From NCBI GenBank assembly GCA_026874595.1, contig CM049306.1, positions 46,874,019 through 46,938,018 on the forward strand: a stretch of 64,000 nucleotides of DNA, in the 5' to 3' direction. The stretch comes from Sipunculus nudus. Its lineage: Eukaryota > Annelida > Sipuncula > Golfingiida > Sipunculidae. Shown here one piece after another: positions 12,851 to 23,056 of this stretch (its first letter is position 1; every line of letters starts with the position of its first letter). Both the position numbers and the translations under genes were made by a program. A model generated the notes under the pieces. That model saw only the letters and a program-made list of their open reading frames with translations, did not search any database and had not been told where the DNA came from.

Positions 12851-15452
12851 GCCGGCAGTTTAGTCCACAGGCTAAACAACCGGCAGGAGAAATTGCCCTT
12901 GCCGGCAGTCTAGCCAACTGTATAACTGAAATGGGTGGAATCCTGCTTGTCCTTCCTACAGCGCTGACTGAAGTCACGTAGATAAGGCTGGCGGCAGCAG
13001 GATGGAATGGTCAATAGCTGGTGACTAGAGGATACATCAGTGACATATAAACCGAGACTTGATAAAGTTATAAATTTAAATAATCTATATCTGAAATCAT
13101 TGGTAAATAGATCTGGAAAATGACAATCTCAAATGATACATTCATGTCCAGAAATTCTATAAGTCTTTGGAAATTTCCATAAAGTATCATCGCTTTAAAT
13201 GTGTAGGAAACTGTCATTAGTAAGTGAATTGCTATAAGGCTTTGGTTGACGGTAAATCAATAATGACAAATAATCCCTGTACATTGTACTCATTCTCAAA
13301 ATATGCATAATATTTCTTAAATTATGTATTTCAACTGTTATGACTATGTTCTCTTGACAATGTTCATCGTCAAATTTAGGAAATATCAGTCAGCAAGTAC
13401 ACTTGATATTCTGAGTTTATTAATTGTATTTCTTTTCCAAATATTAATATATTTTTTATGGAATACAGTAGAGCCCACTTTGTGTAATATCGGTTAATCG
13501 AAAATCCCGTTTATTGTCACATAAATCTGAAATCCCAAACCATTTTTTATACAAACAATGGTAAATCTGACCATTTAATATCATGGAATATTGTCATAAT
13601 CCCGTTTATTGTCATGCTTGGAACCCTTGACAGTGATACCAGTTCGCAGTTTATATCACATCAAAAACCGACACGGCGATCAACGATCTGAATTTGGTCA
13701 GGCGTATCAAACGATTACATCTCCCACCTGTGTGCTGCAGGCAAGTGTAGTGATGCATGCGGGTCACTCCCCGTTAGCAAATTAACGTCTTAAGATGCCA
13801 CGGTAATCCAGATCTTTACGTTTCTTCGTACTTTTACCAAGGGCGATGTTTACGATCACGTCATACATAATGAACCCCTGGGCTTTAAAAGGCCACGGTT
13901 TACACCTCGTGACGTTCCGACGAGATGATATGAAGCACGAACTGTTATCGTTGCTTGCGACTGGGGACCGTATAAGGGTAAACGAAAAGCTGGAGGTTTT
14001 GTGAGCACAGGTGGGAATACCCGGTCCAAAACCTCAATCGCTCCAAAACTTCAGAATGTTGACAATGGCTTGACGATGCCCGCTCCCCGAACAGTCCTAT
14101 CGTAAAGAAAATCATGGAAGTTTGAGTCATTCATAAGACATCCGGAAAACAAGGCGCAATAGTCGGGAAAGAATTATCTAGTAAACTATATGCCTACGCA
14201 TAACGTTATATAACTGTGCCGCATATTTCCAGATATTTGACCTCATGACCCAGACGCTACGTCTCTTTTTGTTGGCAAGTCGGGTATTGGTCAGTTATTG
14301 CGGCATACGGCACAAAACTTAGAGGAAATAAATTATCAGGTACGCATAAACGTAATTTGAAATGCCGTTGTGCAATTAAAGTATTCATAACGTTTCTGTT
14401 TGATTTTTTTTGACGATTTATTTAATATCATTTGAGACATAACTTTTATTCTGTGACTCAAAGGACATCGATAATAATATCACATCCCGGTTTTTTATCA
14501 TTATTTAAGCATGGACCACCAACATGACAAGAAGCGCGCTCGACTGTATTTCATTTTTACAGCATACTATTGTATGTAATATAAATTATGTACTAGCAAA
14601 TACCCGTGCTACGCACAGTTTGGGCGACGAGACAATCCGTACGGTGGGATTGGAAATCCACAGAAAATCCGGAGTTACGGAAAATCACACAAATCCTGTT
14701 ACGCTATTAATATAAAGATCCATTATATGTATGGTGTTGTGGATAAAAATCTTTCGGAGCAGCATTCGGAACATGTTTCGGAACAGCGTATAGTCGCACA
14801 TGGTCACCAAAAGCCAGTGCCTAACATGTGGTCGGGGCCTTGACAAATAGTCATCAACATATGTACTATGCGACATGAGAAACTGATCAACAGTATTACA
14901 TATACATGCAAAAGAAACCGTCCACGGAATAGACCTAAGAAGAAAATGCAAAGCTACCAGTGTTATTTGTGAAAATAGTAACAATGATGGCCTTGATTTA
15001 TGCGCAATAAGCATACATACTGAATGAAAGAATTAAGTCTTTAAAAAAAAAAAGACTATTACATAAACATTATTGAAAATCAGATGGCACATGCATATGT
15101 AAAAGAAACAAATACCAGTACAAACATATTAAATATACATTTTTTACAGGAGTTTTACATTTGTAACTGCAGTAATGAGAAAAAATCTCGATTTTCAAAA
15201 AATTTTAAGCCAATATTATATGTTTACAACTTTGGTCGTGCCACTCCACACATGAACACATCATGCACACTGTACCAACCAAGACGTGAATTTGGTTAAC
15301 ATTTTCTTTACATCTGTTACATAGTAAGCCTACATGTGTTGGTGAATATTTTTTCAAGGCCCTCAATCGTATGCAAGGGCCTTGACTTCGTGCGACCAAT
15401 TGCGACTGTATAAAACCAAAAAAAAAAAAAATAATAAAATAAAATAAAATAA
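12851..15452. other. Intergenic DNA with minor repeat traces
   Basis: GCCGGCAG-type motifs with inverted partners lie at 12850-12920 and recur at 20690-20770 and 21360-21420. Near 13468 a segment CAGTAGAGCCCACTTTG resembles the end of a pogo/Tigger-type element, but no second end was found. A block at 14600-14725 containing CAATCCGTACGGTGG is repeated at 16100-16170. No gene was recognised. Confidence 0.4.
14600..14725. repeat. Dispersed repeat, copy 1
   Basis: CAATCCGTACGGTGG, then a GGAGTTACGGAAAATCAC-type motif, then TTACGCTATTAATATA recur in the same order at 16100-16170. The segment also contains CCCGTGCTACGCAC. Its class is unknown. Confidence 0.5.
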
Positions 15453-15737
15453 AAGGTATGGTTTTCAGGCACCGCCCGCGTCAATTATCCCCCCCCCCCC
15501 CCCCGGCATAAAAAAATGTTATTTGGATTTTCATCTTTCAAGAAGCTAAAATAATACAATTTTGATAAGATTTCCTTTGTTATGTAGTGCTTTTGAGTGT
15601 TTAGCAAAACAATTCTGTTATTTTCATGATTTTCCCTGATCATATGAAATTTTTATTGAAACATACAAAACAAAGGTAAAATATTGCCCGCCTGCACAGG
15701 TTTCTGAAAAAAGTGCCTGAGAACCATACCTTTTATT
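15453..15737. mobile_element. MITE-like element with 22-base inverted ends, copy 1
   Basis: The left end AAAAGGTATGGTTTTCAGGC and the reverse complement of the right end, AAAAGGTATGGTTCTCAGGC, differ at one base over the part shown. The interior contains a poly-C run and matches 52080-52355 along its length when reverse-complemented. There is no coding capacity. Both flanks are A/T-rich, so no target duplication can be assigned. Confidence 0.65.
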
Positions 15738-16204
15738 TGGCCTATCCATCAAGATTTCCTGCGACCCTGTAGATGTTCACTCAAGCATATAAGGTCACGA
15801 ATAGGGCTCCTGCAAAACAATTCTTACAAAGATCCCCCTTTTGAGAAGGGATCGCCAATGAGGATTATTTCGGGCCGGTCACCGCTAAATATAAGTAAAC
15901 CCCAGAAAGGGCCCCCGGAGTAAAACTGTCCAGCCATCACACACTTTATGGGCATTGTGTTACCGGGCCCGAAGACAAAAAAAGAGGCGCTCGCGGGGGA
16001 GCAAATATTTAAATTATTAATTATGCACGTGATACGCAAATATTGCAAATAATAGTGGGTGGAATCTCTTCGGACAAACCCGGAGCATATGTATATCGAA
16101 AATCACGGCAATCCGTACGGTGGTATCAGAGGAGATACGGAAAATTACAAAAATCGCCTTACACTATTAATATATAGACATATATATATATATATATATA
16201 TATA

Positions 16205-16257
<53 letters not shown>

Positions 16258-16422
16258 TTGAACTCTCTTATATTATCGCACCTTAAAATACCTTGAAATG
16301 AAAGTACTAATTTATCTGCATATATCATTCAATAAGGTTCTTGAAATATATGGCGTTTTGGTGTTAAATTTAATGCATGTTATAATAACCATCAAAGTAA
16401 TACACAATGACTTTAACAACTA
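15738..16422. other. Intergenic DNA downstream of GT31 copy A
   Basis: The stretch contains copy 2 of the dispersed repeat (16100-16170) and a (TA)n tract at about 16180-16255. After 16260 the DNA is the shared 3' flank of the GT31 array: ACCTTGAAATGAAAGTACTA occurs here and also near 25577, 32020 and 41820. Confidence 0.55.
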
Positions 16423-17667
16423 TTATTTATTTTTGTCCAGTTTTACAACTGGTCTGTCTACTATCTGTATGATCTTTTGGTTGCTTTTCCTCGCGTTTTC
16501 GACATGTTTAATAATTCTGTTCCACAATGTAATAGCTCTCTGCATTTTATATCTGTGTGAAAAGTACTTTTTAAATTCCCAACCATTACTGCCGATGTGT
16601 GTTTTATGAAATTTATCAAAGTCAAACTCATATGCACTGCTCAGCTGCCGATGTCGTATTCCCGTGAGTTCAGCGAGTATCCCAGTAATATAGACGTCGT
16701 CAATCCAGAAGAATTTACTGTAAAGTGATATGTTATACAAGTCTTCAGCGATATCACTGGAGATAATATAAGCAGATCCAGAACAGTATACAGGGTATTT
16801 ATATCCTTTGTATTCATCCTCAGATACAAACCATTTGCCCGCCTTATTTTGTACAGCATGCCTATTATAAAAGGCACAACACAGAATCAACCTCCTCTGA
16901 GCCTCTTTTGGTAGATTCCGAAGTTCCTCAACCACCGCGAAGGTATTTACAAACATATCATCATCCGTTTTGAGAACATAGGGTACATGCTGACAGTGAC
17001 GAGCAATGTACTTCAGAGCTGCGATAGCCTTGTAGGTTAAGTTCCTGTACGAGTCGTGAAAGTCTTCTTGGAGTATGTCCCGGTGAACCTGGGATTCCAT
17101 GGTGATTGCTTCCTGTATCCCTGCATCTGGGGTAGATCCCAGCACGAAAAGAAGTTTCAACTTGAAATCTTTGAAGAATTTTTGGTTAGCCCAGTTTTTC
17201 CGAATGAAGTCTCTCCTGACGTAATGATCAGGGGACGTGTGCACATAGATAAATAAGAAGAGTTCTTCATCACACAAGTTACCTGGGTGTATTTTATAAT
17301 TGAAGTCATGTGGATTTACAATAGGCAAGGTGTCTTTAATAAAAGACGACTTTTTCTTCATGGTGATATTTTTCTTTGAGGATATAGCAGGGAAATTCGA
17401 AAAGTCCTCATCTGTCTCCTTCAAAAGTGCTTTCTGGTTTAGCGTATCCTGTCGCAAGCTTTGTCTGAAACTGTAAGGTGATACTGTAGTAAGCCGAGAC
17501 CGGTCTTCGATGTTTAGTTGGCCAACCCTGTCAAGCTTGCTAAATTCTCCCCGCTGCACTTCGTTCCTAGACTTAAATTTTTCGCTAATGAAATCTTCCA
17601 ACACTTGCCACCACACGTAAAGCAACAGAAAGGCCAGGAGGCTGACGAACGCTTTCCGTCTAAACAT
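16423..17667 (-). CDS. Beta-1,3-galactosyltransferase-like protein (GT31), array copy A
   Basis: This is a complete single-exon gene of 414 residues. GT31 enzymes are Golgi type II membrane proteins that transfer galactose, N-acetylglucosamine or a related sugar from a UDP donor in a beta-1,3 linkage; the exact donor and acceptor here cannot be told. Residues 7-26 form a hydrophobic signal anchor, followed by a stem to about residue 118. The catalytic domain shows RRDFIRKNWA (151-160), FVLGS (174-178), DILQEDFHDSYRNLTYK (197-213), the metal-binding DDD at 235-237 within LKTDDDMFVN, KWFVS (278-282), YPVYCSGSAY (291-300) and DDVYITG (323-329). N-glycosylation sequons are at 100, 209 and 312. 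The start follows CGGAGGAATT, a segment conserved ahead of all array copies. The stop overlaps an AATAAA. Its core is nearly identical to copy C, while its ends are not. Confidence 0.93.
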   Translation of the reverse strand: MFRRKAFVSLLAFLLLYVWWQVLEDFISEKFKSRNEVQRGEFSKLDRVGQLNIEDRSRLTTVSPYSFRQSLRQDTLNQKALLKETDEDFSNFPAISSKKNITMKKKSSFIKDTLPIVNPHDFNYKIHPGNLCDEELFLFIYVHTSPDHYVRRDFIRKNWANQKFFKDFKLKLLFVLGSTPDAGIQEAITMESQVHRDILQEDFHDSYRNLTYKAIAALKYIARHCQHVPYVLKTDDDMFVNTFAVVEELRNLPKEAQRRLILCCAFYNRHAVQNKAGKWFVSEDEYKGYKYPVYCSGSAYIISSDIAEDLYNISLYSKFFWIDDVYITGILAELTGIRHRQLSSAYEFDFDKFHKTHIGSNGWEFKKYFSHRYKMQRAITLWNRIIKHVENARKSNQKIIQIVDRPVVKLDKNK

Positions 17668-18454
17668 AATTCCTCCGTAAAACTAAAATTATTGGTGTTT
17701 TCACTACCACTATGAAATCGTATGTCATGCAGGTGTGTTTTCAAGCAAGCGATAAATATCTACATATTGATCTATATATAATTCTGGCAGTTTCTTTCCG
17801 TGGTTGTTGAATCACATAAACGTGTTCAGTTGCAAATTTTCTGGAATTTGCTTGAGATCACATTTTCGCATGTAGAATGAACCAGTTTGGTTTGTTTATA
17901 GTTCTACAGAATCGCTTTCACACATATCCCCTTACGTAAGCACGCACCCAAAATTGAATATTAAGACTGGTTACCTCATCGTACTAAACAGTTTAATATT
18001 AATGAATATTCTGCTGCAACGGTTTTCCAATACATCTCGTACAAGTCCAGCTGTCTGTTCTCTAAATGGTGTCACATCAGTTCATATTAACGTCAATTCA
18101 CTTACAATGTGTTTTAATAACAGACTGATCCAATCTTGTTCCGCGCTGGTAAATACAGGTATATTCCCATAATGAACTACACGTACATAAGGTTAGACTT
18201 TCAATACAGCATTAAATGATAACACAAATGCTTTGCCCGAACTAAAATGACATAGCGTGTGCTAAAGACACATTTAAACGACTCATTGAAACTTTTGGAA
18301 CCAAAACATCCGATTGCCTGGTGCATGTGCACTGACACCGCGGTTACCAAACCAGTTATCATGTGTTTTACATGCGTGAGAGTTATAAAATGAACAATGA
18401 CACTGGCTGAAAAGTAGGTGAAAGCATTCTACTCATAACTATTTACATCTAGCC
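17668..18454. other. 5' flank of copy A and intergenic DNA
   Basis: Up to about 18050 the sequence resembles the 5' flanks of the other array copies; for example, a TTCTGGCA-type segment after TTGATCTATATATAA occurs here and near 33475 and 43275. Beyond that the similarity ends. No further gene was recognised before the DIRS remnant. Confidence 0.5.
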
Positions 18455-19101
18455 TTGGCCCTGACCACCCCTCACCAGTTGAAAATGACAAAATCCAGGC
18501 ACTACAACTGTCTCGTGGAAATTTTGAGAAACCAATGAGTCTGTGAGTTTAGCAATTAGGGATAACAAATGGTGGATAGCACATGTTAAGAGAAGTAGTG
18601 CACCTATTAACAGGGATGACCCTGATAGTGGTACACACTGGTGCCAGTCGGACTGCCGGGGGGGGGGGGGGGGCATACCAGGATGATGAGGCCACCGCAA
18701 GGGGGAGGGGCATGGTCGGTGGATTAGATTTCATCTGATCACATTCATGTGTTAGAAGGTAAGGCTTCCTTGTACAGACCTTTTGTAATGTCTGTCATGA
18801 TGTTCAGATTAAGCTTGTTTTAATAATACAACAGCTGTTACATACATTAGAGAAATGCCTGATGGGGCAGTTTCCACAAACAAACAGTACAAACCATATA
18901 TCACCAAGTGGGACAAGTTTTGCACTGAACAACAGAAAAACCCCTTTAACTCAAGACTTGGATATAGTTATCTTAACACAGCTCGGAGTGCACTCTCTAC
19001 AGGGGCGTCAATATAGGGGGGGGGGGGGTGGGGGGTATATATCCCCCCACTTTTTGGCAAGGGGGGGAATGGTCAATGTTATCACCCCCCACTTTTCCGA
19101 G

Positions 19102-19170
<69 letters not shown>

Positions 19171-19860
19171 AAATGATATATAGATTTGAATAGAATATAT
19201 AGACAGGCTCGATTTATGAGTTTACTGTGAAATATTATATTGAAATATATTTGAAATTTGATTAATATATATATATATATATATTTGAAATGTGTCATAC
19301 AGGTGCCAAAAAGATATATATATATAATATATATATATATATGTTTGTGTGTGTCATCCCCCCACCCTGGAAGAAAAATTGACGCCACTGACTCTCTACA
19401 TTTGGAAGAGTGGAAAACAGAAAATGTGGTGAACACCCTGATGTTTGCCGTTTTATCAGAGGTGTTTTTAAATTAAGACCTTTGTTGCCTAGACACACAA
19501 GCACATGGGATGTAAATGTAGTATTGCAATACATGGACTCTGTCTCTCTTGATGGCATTTCCCTAAAACAACTATCTATGAGAACCACAATGCTTCTGGC
19601 TTTGGTATCAGGACAACGCATTCAAACGCGACAAAGAAAATTCGATACCCGGGGTGGTTTTGACAATGGAAGACTGATATTGAAACCTTTACTGTGCATA
19701 GCACAAGATCTGCTGCTACTTCTGCTGGTTAACGTTTAGTAGCTCCAGCTGACAGTATACTTAAAAGCGCTGGGTGGCCTTAAGCTCAGACTTTGCAATG
19801 TTTTATAAGAGGCCTGTCATGTCAAACCCCAATGTTGGTAGCATTATTTGAATTCTTTTA
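18455..19860 (+). pseudogene. Decayed DIRS-type retrotransposon fragment: RNase H plus tyrosine recombinase
   Basis: The first part (about 18455-18720) reads, across frame changes, ENDKIQALQLSRGNFEKPMS and then a VVHTGAS segment, as in the RNase H region of DIRS elements. From 18861 a tyrosine recombinase follows: KPYITKWDKFC and GYSYLNTARSAL from the core-binding domain, STWDVNVVLQYM, and GQR with the first catalytic arginine near 19615. HSTRSAATS carries the H-x-x-R box at 19697, then SILKSAGW, then FYKRPV with the catalytic tyrosine codon at 19804-19806. The GQR and HxxR boxes are only about 80 bases apart, so the middle of the catalytic domain is deleted. Stops and frame changes make it dead. 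A hAT MITE interrupts it at 19000-19390. Confidence 0.75.
19000..19390. mobile_element. hAT-type MITE, copy 1, inside the DIRS recombinase
   Basis: The ends read CAGGGGCGTCAATATAG on the plus strand and CAGTGGCGTCAATTTTTC on the minus strand, which is typical of hAT elements. The 8-base target ACTCTCTA is duplicated exactly at 18992-18999 and 19391-19398. Removing the element and one target copy restores an open recombinase reading frame across the junction. The interior has poly-G runs, a long (TA)n tract (19108-19167) and no coding capacity. A relative with its own target duplication is at 29961-30370. Confidence 0.9.
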
Positions 19861-19954
19861 CTAGCAAGTAGCATAGCAGACTTGAATGTCTTTAGGTAGT
19901 TGTATTAATTCATATATATGAACTTAAGCTTTTCATGATATGTTGTAGGATAAT

Positions 19955-20345
19955 TGTACAAATAAATATTTACATTGGACTTGATATTTATTGTTCTTTT
20001 TTATAGTTTTATTGCCAACTTTATGGATTCAAGCCTTTCAACTATCACATGACTCAAAAGTGACCATGACTGATGGTGAGATAGAATTATAAAATTGAAC
20101 GAGACTTCCCTGTAAGTTGAAGTTCGATTACGATTCTATCGAGCCATCAATCAGGAACGGAGGATTCACGTCCCTCCCATTCCCATCATTACTTTGATAC
20201 TTACCAAATCAGTGAGCCAATGGGAAAACGACTTACTGGCCACGTGCTAGCTTTTGCCTTCTTCAAGTCGCGTCCACGAAGAGCACACCGGACCTTATAA
20301 TCGGACGATCAACAACTTCCCCAGAGATCAGTCAATGGAATTTTT
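19955..20345. repeat. Foldback-type dispersed repeat, copy 2
   Basis: The order of shared segments is the same as at 11985-12850: GTGACCATGACTGATG, then CCATCAATCAGGAACGGAGG, then GGGAAAACGACTTA, then CCCCAGAGATCAGTCA. This copy lacks the inverted arm and the (TA)n tract found in copy 1. It keeps a CTGTAAGTTGAAGTTCGATT segment that in copy 1 is present only inverted. Confidence 0.55.
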
Positions 20346-21454
20346 TAACATAGAAAAACAAAGATGAACGACTGATTATAAGCTTAGTATACTAATTAAA
20401 ACAGTTTGTTTTGAGTACCTCTTTCATTCAATGCTTCGAACATAAATCCCTGTACCGAAGCGATACGTGATTCAATATGACGCTCGCTACGACATGTACA
20501 TCAAGAGGGGAAGCTTTGTTCTCGGGGTTTAAGTCTATGCAATACCTCCCGGTTTGTAACCGTATTTCCCGTATCAGTTAGATAATGATCACACTATCTA
20601 AAATCTAAAAATTTACGATACACATGTTCTTTTTTCTAGTATATATTAAATGTTTAAATTGGGAAGTGGTTAAATAGCCTGAAGGGCGCCTGCATTTTTG
20701 TTCACAGGCTTAACAGCCGGCAGGAAAATGTGACCTTGCGTGCAGTCTAGCCAGCAGGTTAAACTACTGGCAAATGAATGTATGCATTATTTCAGTGTGA
20801 TTCTCCATATTTTCCATTTTTAGTTTGACAATGAGCTGACAATATAGTAATGACTTACCAAATAAGATGTTTTGCTGGTCTATATGTAATACGTTTGTTA
20901 AGTAGGTATCAAATTGCATATTTGTTATATTTACAGGGAAGTTTTATATAGAGTTTGTTTATAAAATTGTGATATTTACAGGGTAGTTGATAATTTTTGT
21001 GATAGAAATAAACCTGAAATGTGAATATGTGTGAGGGGACTTTTCCTAGGCCTACCCTAGTGTGTTTATGAGAAAACTAATTTGTGTGTTAAGACACTTC
21101 AGGATTTGTCAAATAACTGTCCAAGAATCAGATAATTATACTTGATCAAATGTAATCAAACAATGTTTAACCACACCCAATGAACGCTGTTGAGCATATT
21201 GTTTTTTGAGATGATACAAAAATTACCCACACAATATGGTAGTTCTTATATATAGACCGGGAAAATATCTAATTTGATAAGTCAGCACTATATTTTCAGC
21301 TCATTGTAAAGATAATAATGGATATTACTGAGTAATACACTGAGATTAGAGTAAACATTCATTTGCCGGTAGTTTAGTCTTTGTTTAACTGCAGGCACTC
21401 TGCCGGCAGTTAAGTCGCTTCCTTTACATTAAGTTACTGAAATATATTGCGTGA

Positions 21455-21760
21455 TCTTTTATGTGATGTTTTCTCTGCAGCTAACGCTGCATGATTTCAT
21501 GCGATTTATTTTCTTTCCAGCTGATGCTGCATGATTTTATGTGAATTGTTTTCTCTGAAACATAAGTTGCACGGTTAGCTGCAATTACAGCCGTAATATT
21601 ATAATAATATTATGGATGCAAATTCACACACGTGCTGTATGATTCTCGACAAGCGCTGGTTGTATAATATATTATTTTCATGTTATCTCAACAGCGCTGG
21701 CTATATGATTTATTATATTTTATGTTTTCTTAGCAACTATCGTTGTTCGCTATATTATTT
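21455..21760. repeat. Degenerate minisatellite of 55-60 bases
   Basis: Segments of the type TTTTCTCTGCAGCTAACGCT followed by GCATGATTTCATGCGA recur several times with spacing of about 55-60 bases, with decreasing similarity toward the right. Confidence 0.45.
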
Positions 21761-22144
21761 ATCACGGACCCCGTCGCGCGAAACACTCCTTAAAAGTTAA
21801 AAATAGGGTATTTAATTTGACTGCATACATTTACCTGAAATGTTTCTCGAGGGGATCGATGATCGGCAAGATTAAAAGTCAAACAGAATAAAAGCAACAT
21901 TTATTCATGCTTCTCTCTTGTCTTTCATTTCAGAACAAGATGTTACAGATCAACCAATATTAGCAAGGTCAGGGCAAACACGACAGCGGTCAACGACGCG
22001 TTTCGCTCCTGGAGGACACGCAGTATACCACCCATTTGAAAGATCTGACACAGCATGATAGATTTCAAGTTCATCAACTATACCAACCAGAATCTACCTT
22101 GCTATGATTTTGTGTTTTTCTCAAAATCCATATTACATAATTCT

Positions 22145-22520
22145 TGGGCGGACATGGGTCCCTTCATCTTATCCTTTAGACGGTGATGGGGCTGCAAAGG
22201 CAGACAAGGACCTCCTTTGACACAGCCGCTCTACCATCAGATACATGGACGGACAGATGGAAACATTAAAACGGGGAGAGTGCTTCACAGACAGACAGGT
22301 CTTTTTTGACACAGCCGCTCTACAATCAGATAAACGGACGGGCAGAATATAATAAGCTATTAACAGATTCAATTCTAAGCACATGGACATATTGGCTTAA
22401 CATGATAAATTAGTACATGCTTCAAAATATTTGATCTCGAGGCCGACATGGGTCCCTTGGTATCATTCAGTTGGTATAAGGGGCAAAAAAGGCAGACAAG
22501 GGTCTCCTTTGCCCACAACT
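22145..22520. repeat. Two tandem copies of a 296-base repeat
   Basis: GACATGGGTCCCTT followed by a ggGGC..AAAGGCAGACAAGG motif occurs near 22150 and near 22445. Within the first copy, GACACAGCCGCTCTAC occurs twice, 89 bases apart. No protein family was recognised in the overlapping open frames. Confidence 0.55.
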
Positions 22521-22718
22521 ACTATGGCGTAGAAATTATACCGGTACTAGGTTTTAAGGACTCTTACCATGAATTCTTAGCGGGGCGAGGGTATAGGTCC
22601 TCTCCTTGGGCACAAAAAGGAAGATGCACAATCAACTGTAATGTGAAAGTATTTAATAGGCGTGTACGTCAGTGTGTATACTTAACTATCCTTAATTATG
22701 TGGATGTATGGATTTTCT

Positions 22719-22782
<64 letters not shown>

Positions 22783-22979
22783 TATGGTCAAAGGCCAGAT
22801 CTAAATTCAGTCCAGTTTAGAACTTGCTCTCTCGATTGGGATCTGGTCTATAGGCCAGTTCTAAACTAGACAAGGCCAGATAACGATTGGGATCTGGACT
22901 AGGCCAGATCAAAATTCTTCCTCTCAAAATAGTATCTCTTACGAGGATTGAACTCAGATTGCTCTCAGTGTAATATGAT

Positions 22980-23004
22980 CAATATATACTGGTGTTAATA
23001 TACT

Positions 23005-23056
<52 letters not shown>

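Larger units (their letters stand above)
19862..22144. other. Intergenic DNA with repeats
   Basis: This stretch contains foldback repeat copy 2 (19955-20345), GCCGGCAG-type inverted motifs near 20690-20770 and 21360-21420, and a degenerate minisatellite at 21455-21760. No gene was recognised. Confidence 0.5.

Noticed and set aside
13468-13520. A pogo/Tigger-type transposon end
   Set aside because: Only one end-like segment was seen, with no partner and no transposase nearby.
16423-16432. Polyadenylation signal overlapping the stop of copies A and D
   Set aside because: AATAAA there arises from the final codons, and a signal at the stop would leave almost no 3' untranslated region. It is noted but not called.
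22448-22804. A 118-codon frame starting MGPLVSFSWYKG
   Set aside because: It begins inside a tandem repeat and ends in (TA)n sequence. No family was recognised.
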